Below, in pieces: positions 11,085 through 22,767 of a DNA stretch of 64,000 nucleotides. The notes below the pieces were generated by a model. The model was not told the DNA's origin. It was given only the letters and a program-made list of their open reading frames with translations, and ran no database searches. The stretch is from Brachypodium distachyon. Taxonomy: Eukaryota > Streptophyta > Magnoliopsida > Poales > Poaceae. Location of the stretch: NCBI RefSeq assembly GCF_000005505.3, contig NC_016132.3, positions 32,564,914 to 32,628,913 on the forward strand, given 5' to 3'. The first letter of the stretch is position 1. Each line of letters begins with the position of its first letter. The translations under genes were made by a program, and so were the position numbers.

Positions 11085-11365
11085 AGTAACGGTCGAAAAA
11101 CAACATCAGTAACGATCGGGGCTGCCGTTACTAACTTCGTGTTACTGATGATGGGTATCATGAGTAACGGTCGCTCCAACCTTGCGACCGTTACTGATGT
11201 ACCATCATCAGTGGCGGGCAGGCCGACCCGACCGTTACTGATGAATATCATCATCAGTGACGGTCACGTTTCCGCGCCTGTCACGGATGTTATGTACATC
11301 AGTAACGGTCGCTTTGCCACATCAGTGTCGGGCGAGCGACCGACACTGATACATTTTCGGTAATT
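11085..11365. repeat. Subterminal motif array of the CACTA element (left end)
   Basis: Many direct and inverted copies of the 12-14-mer ATCAGTAACGGTCG / CGACCGTTACTGAT, for example near 11088, 11105, 11163, 11188, 11232 and 11300. In characterised CACTA elements such subterminal arrays are binding sites of the element's own TNPA protein; that role is inferred here. Confidence 0.85.
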
Positions 11366-11618
11366 AAAAAAAATTAAAACACAAAAAATACACAGGAAAT
11401 ACACAGAAAAATATATGCAGCACAGCACAGCACATCACATCACAGCACAGAAAAATACACTGCCACATCATTTAAAGCATACAAATGTATATAAAGCCGC
11501 ATCATTTAAAGCATATAAAGAATACAAATGTATCTCACTTCACGACATTGATTACAAAGTGTCAAAATTTCATAGAAGCATATAAAGAATACAAATGTAT
11601 CTCATTTCAAGTTTGAAA

Positions 11619-14600
11619 CTATTGTTGTAGGTGAACCCTAGTCACAACTTGTTCCACGCGTTCATAGAAGTCCCCACTAGGCTTGATGACCTCATTGTTG
11701 ATGAGATGGGAGAACTCCCTTTGAATGTCATACACGACCAATTTAGGTCGGTGTGCCATTGTCATTCGGGGCCGGTAATACTCTTCCACAGCCGCGACTG
11801 ACCCCTTCCACTCAGGCTTGAACATGCCGGCATTCTCCATAAGGATGTGACAACAGTAGTAGCCACAATACACACTGCCGGCCGGCTGTTGCTGGCAAGG
11901 TAACCTGTGGTTGTGGTGAGGCTCGTCTTTATAGCCTTTACCAGCCAGTTTTCCCTTGGTCGCCACTTTCCAGGCAGTGTTAATGAGTGATTTGATGGGT
12001 TTCTAGTACCGACCTCGAACACCCTTCTTTGGAAGTAGTGAATCAAAGTAGTACACCGTGGACAAGGCAAACAAATGACTAGTGTCACCCAATGGTCTCT
12101 GTTTTCAAAAGAAACAAACTTTAATTAGTATCTAAGGGTGTATAAGAAAGACTGAATTAGAAAAAACAAACGGTTCCATATATAAAATTCAACTTACTCC
12201 AAATTAAGGAAGAAGAGGATAAAGTCGTGGTCCGCGTATTTCTCCAGACATGCCACCAAGTATTTAGATGCCAGGGTTCTTGGGTGATCCTTTTCTGGCT
12301 CAAGATCAATGTCACCGTAGTTGAGAACTGCGGGGTCTAAAATGGCTACTTTTTTGACCTCCATTCGCCGCATTTTTCTTATTTGGTAGGCAGACCCACA
12401 GCCTTAAGAGGTTGATATCAAGCTTTTGGCGGTTGAAAAAGTAGAACAGTTCGTTGAACTTCACATCAAAGGTGATAGGACGTTCCTGAATGTTCCCAGT
12501 TTCTTGGTCAAAGAAGCCATAGTCTCGTGGGATTCGAATATTGATTTGTTGGGCATGCTGTTGAGAACCAGCTGATGCTTGCATTTAGAACTGATGAAGC
12601 TCTTGCATCTCTTTGGACACGGCATGCAGGGAATCTTCGATGACCATCGGTCTTTCAGGATAGTAAATAAGCACCCGGTCAAACTTCCTAGCCACGAAAT
12701 AGGATCCGTCTTCTAATCTCTGGCCTTGACGGGGGTTCTTCATGAGAATGTCAGGCCTATTGTCTTCCCAGACTCCAGTTATGTCAGGCACATAGTGCAT
12801 CTCACCTTAATTGACATTGGAAGACTCCTTGATGGTCTTGCTGCCGCGCCCTCTCTTTTTATGCCTCCTCTTATTGTCCCATGCCTTTTGCTCCTCTGCC
12901 TTGTACTTATCATCGATCTTGCAGCAACCCATGGACTCAGCGGCACCCAAGAGAGAGAAGGTAGGAGGTACGCTTCCAGCCTATGACGACCCTGTGGTCT
13001 GGCTATCTTTGAGCTGTGGAGGCATCGACATTGCCCGCTCTTCATCTCCGCCGGCATTGACAGGAGGAAATATCCTAGGGGAAAGGCCGAGCGGCGATTG
13101 AGAAGTACCGTTGTGGGCGGACGGAGATGGAATCATAGAGAGCCGGCGCTGGTTGTAGAGAGATACCAAACTCCTAGGCCACATAATGCGGTAGTTTGGA
13201 CAACCGCCTAGGATATCCACGCCTTCTTCCGGAGGTAGCGGGATAGCATAATCACGATGTTCCTCGACGACGGAGTCCACCATCACACTCACTTGTGTGT
13301 CGTTCATTAGAATACCGTGCACCAGTGGCGGTGATTGTCTGGGCATCAGGCGGCCAATGGCGCCTACAGGCTTCTCAGGTTTGTCTATGTGGATACGACA
13401 CTTCACCGGTGCCTGCGCGTAACAAGAAGAAGGCACATGTGTGTAAGATCTTTATTCATGAAGATAAGAAGTGAAAAAGAGTTTGAAAAGTATGCTTACA
13501 AGGATGTTGTCGCTCGGACCCGGATAGTTATCCCGGATGCCCTCGCTTGGGTCCGGTTGGCTAGCGGGGGGGTTGTCCATGCTAGGAGCCGGGCTGTAAC
13601 CTGGGGTTGTCCATGCTAGGAAGAGGAGGAAGGAGGTTCCTCAAACCTTCCACTCCTCCCTCGAGTATGGCGTCAAGGGCGGGGTGGTCTTTGGCCAAAG
13701 CCGACACCAAATGATGGACGGCTTGCACTGCATATTCTCTTGACACCTCTTGACACACCACAGATGCCTGCTCTCGCGCCTCTACCTTAGCTTTTTCTGG
13801 ACCCTGCTTCGCTCCCAGCAGGCCCCTTCGCCTTCCCCTAGAACACGGCCCGTGTGCTCTGCCTTTTGCAAGCCGGCGGTCACAGCCGACTCCCGGCTCT
13901 TGCTCTACACGGAGTTGTCGGATGTTTCTGACCTCTTGCTCTCCTCTCATTTGTGGGCATTTTTTCCTGTTATCATATAAGACAGGACGTGAGTCTATAT
14001 GGATCAGGAGTGTCATAATTAACGCCAAAAACAAATTAATGCACGTGAACCCTTACCGTAAAATTTTTAACAGGCGGTTGCATTGGCTCAATGCCCGCCC
14101 ACTCCTCTGGTGTCATGTGCTGACGTGCATATTCTCTAGCACGTTGGTTCTCCAGCATGTTATGCACTAGAGGCACCCTGCCTGCCGCCTCGAGAACTCG
14201 GTCCTACTTGCGCCAGACCTTCTTCTTCCCCTCTTTCCCTGCACTCCCTAGCCTGTGGTTTAAGGGCTTCCTCGCGCGCAACGTCCTCATACGTTCACTC
14301 TTCGCAATGAAGGCAGGGTCAGACGATTCCTTCTTGAATTTTTCCCATTCGGCCTCATCAGTTATCGACGGCCATTTCTTCTTGATGATCTCGTAGGGTT
14401 TGTCCATCCACTTTCTAGCGGTGGTTTTCCAATTAGCAAGACCATTCTGCACTGCTATGTTGACAGACGCTAGGAATCGCTCGCGCCACTCATCAGTGAC
14501 TTGGAACCTCCTTCCAACGTCCGCAATGCACGTGTTCTAACGACTTCGGAGATGTCATTCCACTCGTCGGTGATCTTGCAATTTTTACGTGCAACGACTC

Positions 14601-16310
14601 CACAGGTCGTTGCGAAGGCCTTCTATGCCCTCTCAAGCGACTCCGGGCGGCCTCTGTCAGAGTGTCGGGTGACCACGTAACAAAACTCCTTCAAGTTGTG
14701 GGTCCCCCTCGGCGACTTCTTCCTTGGCTTCTTAGCGGTAGTTTCAGTTGGCTACAAGTTACTCTCTTCCACTCGTCGCTCGTTGTCGCGCTCTTCTGAA
14801 CGAGAGCTACCTGAGCCAGAGCTGGCAATTTGCTCTCCCGATGAAGACTCTTCATCGACACGATCTACCTCCTCCCGATCAAGAACTGATTTCTGGCTAC
14901 TCTTGCCCATTTCGTACCTATGCCATCAAAACCATCAAATCTATATCGGCCGAAAATTTCGGCATGACCTATGCTAAAAAACTAGCAAATTTTCTCTACT
15001 AGGAGCTCGAAACCTGCATAAAAAACCCACCCGCATATGTACCCCCTCGGCATGATGGCCGACCCCTTCTCCAATGACCCGACACGATGGTCGGGCCCAC
15101 AATTCACATAAATTAAGCACGCATATAAATCATATACAGCATGTATATAGCATAAGTAAACAGCATGTATATAAATCCTAAATTACTCTAAAATCATAAG
15201 TAAACAGCATGTATATAGCTAAAATCATATATTTGGTGTATCCCAGCATGTATATAAATCCTAAATTTCACTTGCCTCAGTACTTGGTGTTTTTTTAATT
15301 TGGTACAATTACTAATTCTCTGCAACTTGGGGGCAACTAATGTTTCGCTTATCTATTGGAAAACAATTCAGACTATAGCTTTGATCGCTTATCTATTGGA
15401 AAACAATTCAAACTATAGCTTTGATCGCTTATCTATTGGAAAACAATTCAGGTCCCAGGGCCACACTTAATAGTAGCTCCAAAAGTAGTACTACCAAATT
15501 GGTCTAATGAATTGAAAACATGGGCTCCGAGGTACTGTTTCACTGAAATTTGCATGATCAAAATTGTTGTGCATACTTTCTGTCCTACAATGAATTGGTA
15601 CAATGAATTTCTGTCCTACAATGAATTTATGTGCATACTTTCTGTCCTACAATGAATTTCTGTGCATACTTAATAGTAGCTCCAATTCAGACTATTGCAG
15701 CATTGGTACAATTCTGTATATACTCCACAAAACAACATTAATTGATGGACCAGTTTATATATACAGCAATACATAAATTGATATATTTACATCATAAACA
15801 GAGTCTTATGGAGCAGTACTCGCAAACAGAATCAGCAAGTGCGAATTAATAATAATTGAAGAGCATGATTTTGTGACTATAGCTGTGTAACCTAAATCCA
15901 ATTCAGACTATAGCTGTGTAACCTAAATCCAACATGCTTGTGGTTAGAACAAGGAAATCAGAGGAGATCGAGGGAGGCAGAGGAGCGCGCGCACCTAGGG
16001 TTAGGAGGATGGCGGCGGCGCGACGCGGAGGAGGTCGACGGCGGCGTCGGGCGGCGTCACGGAGGAAGACGGCAGCGTTGGGCGGCGTCGGGCAGAGTTG
16101 GGCGGCTCGGGGTGGAGGAGGAAGACGGCGCGGGTTCGAGGGCTCGAGGACGAGGAGGAGGTCGACGGCGGCGTCGGGCTCGAGGGCTCGGGGACGGGGA
16201 GGAGATTGACGGCGGCGGCGGCATGGAGATCCGGCAGGGCTTCGCCCGGGGGAGGAGAGTGTCCACAGCTGGTCTGCTAGGAAAGCGACGCGCAGGCGAG
16301 AAGAGTAAGG
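11619..16310 (-). pseudogene. CACTA second gene: Transposase_24 plus Ulp1-like protease, decayed
   Basis: Read on the minus strand. A GC-rich possible first exon starts near 16233 (MPPPPSISSPS). A serine/acidic start MGKSSQKSVLDREEVD is at 14910, then KKPRKKSPRGTHNLKEF near 14700. A Transposase_24-like block is at 14452-14204 (WKTTARKWMDKPYE, then EWEKFKKESSDPAFIAKSE). A C-terminal Ulp1/C48 cysteine-protease-like region is at 12300-11619. Its catalytic residues remain recognisable: His in DHWVTLVI (about 12100), Asp in YYFDSLLPK, Gln in QQQPAGS and Cys in VYCGYYCC (about 11870). A frameshift separates the His and Asp segments, and stops interrupt near 14755 and 12585. Similar gene pairs are known in plant CACTA elements; the protease activity there is not established. 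Confidence 0.75.
15130..15935. repeat. Tandem repeats between the two CACTA genes
   Basis: Several small arrays. CAGCATGTATATA occurs about four times (15140-15260). A 40-bp unit starting GCTTATCTATTGGAAAACAA repeats at 15347, 15387 and 15427. TTTCTGTCCTACAATGAATT repeats several times (15575-15665). A 31-bp unit GACTATAGCTGTGTAACCTA is duplicated at 15876-15930. Confidence 0.85.
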
Positions 16311-16330
16311 GGCTAGGGTTTCGGCCGTTC

Positions 16331-16440
16331 CTTTTATATGCCAAAGCACATCAGTGGCGGTCGCCTTACCACGCGACCGTTACTGATGAGCACCTATACA
16401 TCAGTAACGGTCACATAGTAGCTGACCGTTACTGATGTGC
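16331..16440 (-). promoter_or_regulatory. Internal promoter of the second CACTA gene with a subterminal-type motif array
   Basis: On the minus strand four motif copies (CATCAGTAACGGTC and its inverse, one with GTGGCGGTCG) at 16440-16350 are followed immediately by TATAAAAGG (16338-16330) and then by AACCCTAGCC-type leader sequence. The layout copies the right end of the element, where the same motifs precede a TATA-like TTTAAATAC and the transposase leader. This suggests that each gene has its own TATA box preceded by the element's own protein-binding motifs. Confidence 0.65.
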
Positions 16441-16652
16441 TCCTATGCTTGTTGGAGCAGTTGTACCAATTTAAATTTAAAAAACCTGTCCCTTTGAAAT
16501 TATGTTTCAGGAATAAATTCATGCATTTCTCTAGTATTTGTGCTACATTAAATTCAAAAAATTTATCACATGCATACAAATTTCACACATAATTTCACTT
16601 AGTACAAAGTTTGCATTCAAATTCAGTACGAGTACATTTTACAATGTGACTA

Positions 16653-19600
16653 CTAGTGCTTCTCCTTACTTCGGTAAGTCATAACTTGACTCCTCGCGGT
16701 AGTGCTTCTGAGGTAGGGTTTTTGTGTTATTTTCTCGCTCTTGCTCCCATCACTTCTTCTTTTCCCTCTCCTTTTCCTCGTTAATATCGTGCGTTCCGCT
16801 TCTTCGTCATCTGCGGCGGTCGTCGGATCATGAAAACCTTTGTAGTCTTCTTGTGAAGTAACTCCGTCCACTCCAACAATGCTTTTTTTCCCTCTTCTTA
16901 CTACGACGCGGCATTTATTTGCCGGGTCGTCTATGCAGAATACCTGCTTGCAATGTTTAGCAAAGACCCATGGTTCCTCTCTTGCCGGGATTTTTCTCAC
17001 GTCAACTTGTTCACGAGGGATCTCAGGAGGTAACACCATCGTCGTGAACCTGTGACTTTCTTCTTTGTCACCTTTGGTCCATCTTACACGGAACATTGGG
17101 ATCTTTGTGATCGAGTACTCCAATTCCCATATCTCCTTGATAACGCCAAAGAACACTTTGGTTTTGCTGTTGTCGTCGGTCGTGGTCTCAGAAGTCATGA
17201 CTACACCACTATTTTGATACGTGCTTTTACGGTCCTGAGACGCAGTGTAGAAGTTATAGCCGTTGATCGCATATGATTGCCAAGTAGAGACGTGGTAAGC
17301 AGGTTCTCGTGACAAACATGCAACCGTCTCTTCAGATTCATTAGTCATCTCCCTGCTGTACCAATAATTATTCAGCCACGCTGCGAATTTATTGTGCTCC
17401 TAGTGGATCCAGACTTCTCCTCTTTTAGGGTTTTCATTTCACAGTTGGTCCATGTGCATTTCCTGATAAGGCCGGCTGCAATCGACAGTTTGCAACACAA
17501 ACAAATGTGCTCTTTCAAAGTCAGCTTCCCTTCCTCTTCCATAGACATTAAGGTATGTATGTCCAAGGCCACCTTCGCCATCAAGCTTGCCCTTGTGCCG
17601 TGATTCGGGAACACCTATTGATTTCTGATCGGCCAACCAATCCATGCAGAACTCGATGCTACCTTCCGGACGCGATCTATTATGAACGTAGCGCTTCATA
17701 ACCCGTTGTATCGTTCAGGGCCATACATGTTATGTAGGAACGAGGGCCCTAGGGACAATATCTCATCGCATATGTGGATCATTAGATGGACCATGATATC
17801 GAAGAATGATGGAGGGAAGAACATCTCGAGCTCGCACAGAATCTGTATCATACTATCCTTCAGTATCTGGCATCGTCTAACGGTGATTGACTTCTGCGAG
17901 ATGCTGTCAAAGAAGTCAGAAAGCTTCATGATTGTTTCCCTTACGTGCGGCTCCATGATACCTCTGATTGCAACTGGAAGTAACTAAGTGAGTATGACAT
18001 GGTTGTTGTGAGACTTCATGCCAGATAGCTTGTGACTCTTCATGTCAACTAGATGCTTGATGCTTGACGAGTAGTTCGATGGGACTTTAATGCCCTGCAG
18101 GCACTGGCACATCCTATGCAACTCGTTTTTATACAGGTTGTAACATGCAAGACGACACTGCGTGGTCACCGTCACGAAACCATTCTTGTTGGTTGCCAAC
18201 ACTTGATCTTTCCCCCACAACTCTTTTCTGATAGACATGAGTTCCAGGACATTCTGTGCATTGGGTCCATCTTTCGTCTTCAACAAGTCCAGCACGCTGT
18301 TGCATACATTTTTCTCCACGTGCATGACATCTATGCTGTGGCGGCATTCTAAATGTGCCCAGTACTCCAGGTCCCAGAATACGGACCTCCTGTTTCACAA
18401 GACGCCTTCAGGTTTCTTATATTTCTTCGCTGCAATCTTTCCGGGGACAACTTCAAGATCGTTCACAATTTCGAGGATTTGCATACCAGACTTCTCCTTC
18501 GGCGCTGTCCCGTGCTCCGTCTTCCCATTGAACCTTTCCTTGTCATCTTTCCAAGGGTCTTTAGCATCCAACCACTTTCGGTGGCCCATGTAAACAATTT
18601 TGGATGAAGCGGGCAACTTCTCCGATGTCGTGTTTTCCCCGCACTTTGTACAGGCTTTGTAGCCATGTGTCACCTGGCATGAAGTATTTCCATTCGCGGG
18701 GTAGTCATGCACGCAGGTTAGAAGTGCTGCTCTCATCATGAAGTACTCCCTCCTGTTTGCGTCCTAAACCACTCTACCAGGGTTCCAAAGCGGCTTTAGC
18801 TCATCCTTCACTAGCTGCAGATACACATTTAGGTCAGCTCCCGGCTGCTTTGGACCCTGTATGAGCATGCACATGTGGATGTACTTTCTCTTCATGATTA
18901 ACCATGGAGGAAAGTTATAGACAAACAAGATCACTGGCCATGTGTTGTGCTTGTTGTTCATGTTTCCGAAAGGATTTATCCCGTCAGTGCTGAGACCGAA
19001 CCTCAGGTTTCTGGGCTCTGCCCCAAAATCAGGAAATGCCGTGTCGAAGTTCCTCCACTGAGTCCCATCGACAGGGTGTCTTAGGACCCCAGCTTCCTTC
19101 ACACGGTAGTGACCGTCAGGACCGAATGCAGCCTGCGCCGGATTGTGATAGACGAGATACCTCACGTCCTTAATGTTCTGCATCCAATGCTCAACTCGGC
19201 CACCTGCCGTAAGATACCAGACAGTTTTTGCCGGCCTGCCCTTCATCACTTCTTCCCCATCGTCTTCACCACCTCTGGCGTTTTTCTTCTTGTATCTCGA
19301 TGCACCGCATATGTGGCAGCTCTCATGGTTCTCGTACTCTCCATGTATACCATGCGGTCGTTTGGACATGAATGATGTTTCACGCAATCTAATCTAAGCA
19401 GGCATGTAATCTTCTTCGCCTCGTATGTGCTCTTGGGCAACTTGTTTGGCTGTGGAAAAATCGAAGCAAGGTAACTCAACAAGTCCGTGAAGCCCTTGTC
19501 TGACCAGCATGATGCTGCCTTCAGCCTCAAAAGTTCGAGCGTCACTTCGAGCATGTTGTTTTCTTCGACAGCTCTGTCATACAAGGGTGTGTTTCCCTCC

Positions 19601-20494
19601 TCCAACAATTTTTTGAACTGAGCAGACTCTGCCTCATCTTCGGGGTCCTCCAACTGGTCCCATAGGTACGGGTCATCTAGCATTTCGGCAATGCTGCCTC
19701 GTGGAGCTCCTTCAACTTCCACATTAGCCTCCTCATCGACCCTTGTTTTTTTCTCGGAATCATTCGCCAGATCATACCGCAGGACATCATCATCTTCGCT
19801 ACCGCTACCGACATCAACCGCATCCTCCCCGTGACAAATCCAGCGAGAATAACCTTCCACAAAACCTGATGCCAGCACGTGCACCTGTACATCTTCAGGC
19901 TTCATCATGCATGTGTTTCACATTTGCCACATGGACAACGCATCATAAGTCCTTTTCGTTCCATATCACCTTTCACGACTCCAAAAAAGACCGTCCATTT
20001 GGTTATCCATCGAGCATTGATTCTTTCCTTGGCGTACATCCAAGAACGGTCCTTCGATCTACAACACAATACACAAGAAAACAAACAAAGCAAAATAGTT
20101 AGCCTAATCATTGACAAGGGGATTAAGGTGTTAATTAACCGGGACTAACTAAAATTTTGAAATTAGAGACATTCGGAGAGAAATTGGAGGCTGGCGAGAA
20201 AGATCGGGAGGAAGAGAGAGCTCGCAAGGGAGAGGGAAGCTCCGGGCGACGACGAGAAGGCCGCATTTTGGCCGGCGACCGGAGATCAAAAATTTGAAAT
20301 TGGGGAAATTCGGGGAGAAATTGGAGGCCGGCGAGACAGATCGGGAGGGAGAGGGAGCTCGCAAGGGAGAGGGAAGCTCGCCGACCATGGCCGCCCACCG
20401 GACGCGGCCATGGAGACGGTGGCTGCCGGCGCGGGGGGTAGAGAGGAGGAAGAGAGAGGGAGGAGGCGCTACCGGGGGGCTCGCCGGCGGCCAT
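16653..20494 (-). pseudogene. CACTA transposase (TNPD-like, Transposase_21), inactivated
   Basis: Minus strand, in order. A short first exon MAAGEPP starts at 20494. After an intron, a Transpos_assoc zinc-binding domain begins at 20058 (DRSWMYAKERIN, then CPCGKCE). A long acidic linker follows (19908-19600), then the Transposase_21 core (CPNDRMVY; CHICGASRYKKK; LSTDGINPFGNMNNKH; ILFVYNFPPWLIMKRKY; CVHDYPANGN; CRHSIDVMHVEKNV), a DUF4218 domain (VILTQLLPVAIRG; MVHLMIHICDEILSLGP) and a DUF4216-like domain (17348-16653). A one-base indel near 19340 shifts the frame, a Trp codon is TAG at 18764-18766, and further breaks lie near 18395 and 17700-17350. It is therefore unlikely to make active transposase. 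It runs opposite to its relative at 59-62 kb. Confidence 0.85.
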
Positions 20495-20559
20495 GGCGCC
20501 TTCGGGTAGCGCTTCGCCGTCGCCGGAGAAGAAGGGGCCGCAGCTGATCCGTTACGACG

Positions 20560-20892
20560 CGCGTATTTAAACCGTGACACTCATCAATGGCGGTCGGGAC
20601 TTGGGCGACCGTTACTGATAATAAGGGGTGCATTAGTAACGGTCGCGTTAGGGCGACCGTTACTGATGCGTGGTTCATCAGTGGCGGTCGACTTAACTGA
20701 CCGCCACTGATGTCTCTCGCGAGGTATTATGGTTCATCAGTGGCGGTCGCCTCGCGCGACCACCACTAATGTATGGCTGGGCGGGGACAACCAGATCCCG
20801 ATTGGTTCATCAGTAACAGTCGCGGCCACGACCGACACTGATGTTGTTCATCAGTAACGGTTGCGTCGGACCCGTTAGTGATGTGCCGTTAC
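20560..20892 (-). promoter_or_regulatory. Right subterminal array and transposase promoter of the CACTA element
   Basis: About ten copies of GACCGTTACTGATG-type motifs and variants with GCGGTCG, in both orientations. On the minus strand they lead to a TATA-like TTTAAATACGCG at about 20572-20561, 67 bp before the transposase ATG at 20494. Confidence 0.7.
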
Positions 20893-20918
20893 ATATAAAC
20901 CGTTTTGTAGCAGTGACT

Positions 20919-22360
20919 CGCAGCTGAGTTTCTCCCGACCCGATGTTTTGCCATGTTTTCTTGAGGTTTTACCCACCTATAACGGCCTACCAAATGGCCC
21001 AGTAGCATTTTCGAGTGTTCCTAGGCTGGGCCGGGTAAAACCCTTAGAAAACCAAGCTGCCAAACAAGGCCTCACCTGTTTTCTTCGACTCCGGAGAGGG
21101 TTTCTCTTTTCCAGTGAGTTCTCTTCCTCTGCTGAAGTCCTACCAAGGCAGGAACTTGCTGCAGTATAGTATAAAGTAGCTTTCTTCTACGGCTTGTACC
21201 TTTTAAACTGTTTATACGCTTTAGACAATTCCTTTTGAGTTGTTTAGATCATGTTATGGATCACGTTTTTTTCTTGATCACACTAATCTTCACAGCACCT
21301 TTCTATTGCTTAGCTATCTTCCAGAGCATATATCTTGTGAACCATAGCTCTAATTAGATGCTGCTTCTTGAGTTGAAATGATTAAGTTGCAGAATTTCTT
21401 CTAGTACACTTCAGAATCAGTAAGGAACCCGTTTAGAAATTTCCATCTTCGGTTATAAATTGTATTCTGTTTTAGCCTTAGATTAACTCCGATTAGCCTA
21501 AAAAAACTCCGATTAGCACCAATCCTTTTCCTAGCCTTTAGGATTAGGCTTAGATTTAGTATGAGATAGTTTATACCATGTGTAGGTACTGATAATATGT
21601 GCTTGTGTGCCATTTGCATGTTATCATTTTATTTGGAGTTCATTTGATATTCATTTGGACATTGTGTTTATAGTAGTATTCATTTGTTTACATTAGATTA
21701 TCCAGAGTGCGACCGTGACGATTGTGGAGAAGCTGAAGAGCAGTACAACAACCAGGAACAATGCAAGTTATAATGTTGATCATATAGAATATTATATTCT
21801 GCAAATGCCACTCTGTTTTACTAATTATAAGAATGCATGTGTGGGTTTATATTATTATGAATTATTTTTCAAACATGCGTTTGCAACTTGATAGTTATGT
21901 CCTATGTAGTATGCTTATAGGTCCTGCTCATTTGTATTTGTCATCCTAAGGTTACTATTATTAATTCAAAGTTGCTTGTTAAGTATTGTATCCGGAGGCC
22001 ACGAACCAATTTTGAAATATTATGAGATCAGGTTATGAGTGAGTATGTTTCGGCAAAAGAGTTTTCACACAAAACAAAATTGCTTTCGATTAGATGGATT
22101 AGTATGTTAATGTCCATGGGTGGATGTCTACAAGAGCTGTCGTTCCGAGACGAGGATTGACTCAGGATTTGGTGGGGACCATTCGTCCAGTAACAAAAAG
22201 TTCGACTCTTTTCAAATAGAACTCAAAATCTTACTTACACAACCGCTTCTTATATGAGCTCTGGTTATACCGTCTCTCGATCCGCCACCAAAAACTTCCG
22301 AGTACAGAGAGTGGTGGAGTCTAACAGGGTATGCACATTATCTTTACGTTCTGAAATAAA
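20919..22360. other. Intergenic DNA between the CACTA element and the BBX gene
   Basis: AT-rich with no recognisable gene. One stretch at 21701-21770 reads DYPECDRDDCGEAEEQYNNQ, ends after about 24 codons and has an upstream AG; it could be an isolated exon remnant, but I cannot assign it. Confidence 0.35.
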
Positions 22361-22361
22361 A

Positions 22362-22470
22362 GTTTTTTTTTTTGAAGAACATACGGAGCCTACTGCAATA
22401 TATTAATAAAAGCGGTTACAAAATGTACGAGAGCCAGAGAAAAGCTATCTAAATCTATCGATCCAAGGCT
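22362..22470 (-). mobile_element. LINE-type 3' tail with poly(A)
   Basis: On the minus strand: TTTTATTAATATATTGCAGT, then AGGCTCCGTATGTTCTTC, then a run of eleven A (plus-strand T run at 22363-22373). This is the usual 3' end form of grass LINEs. It lies just beyond the BBX 3' end. Confidence 0.45.
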
Positions 22471-22767
22471 TCGAAATTCTACGAAATTCGAACCAAATCG
22501 CGCAATTTCCACCCAAATGCTACGAAATTCCTGCGTTCCAAATCATGGCTCCTAGTGCCACTGATTACAGTTTACTTCTTCCCCTTGCTTCGATACGATC
22601 ATCGCCATGAAAGCCCACAAGTGACCACACGATTTTCTTCTTCTAAAAACAGAGTAAATGGCAACACAATCATGTCAGTGTCCTGCAAGCTACTACTAGC
22701 TCCCAGCAAAGACTAGTACAACAACCACATCGTTTTCCCCAAGATTTATCTGCTCCAACTCAAACCG

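Larger units (their letters stand above)
11063..20915 (-). mobile_element. Complete CACTA (En/Spm) transposon, 9.85 kb
   Basis: Begins CACTACTACAGAAAGG at 11063 and ends TTTTGTAGCAGTG at 20915, which is the inverted terminal sequence. It is flanked on both sides by the 3-bp duplication ACT (11060-11062 and 20916-20918), the CACTA hallmark. Arrays of the motif CAGTAACGGTCG and its complement occupy both subterminal regions. Two genes lie on the minus strand: a TNPD-like transposase (20494-16653) and a Transposase_24/Ulp1-like gene (about 16300-11619). Both have disabling mutations, so the copy is complete in structure but probably not autonomous. Confidence 0.92.

Noticed and set aside
15903..16349. 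Minus-strand protein starting at 16349
   Set aside because: Its start codon lies upstream of the TATA box at 16338, so it would not be in the transcript; only the part after about 16300 could be an exon.
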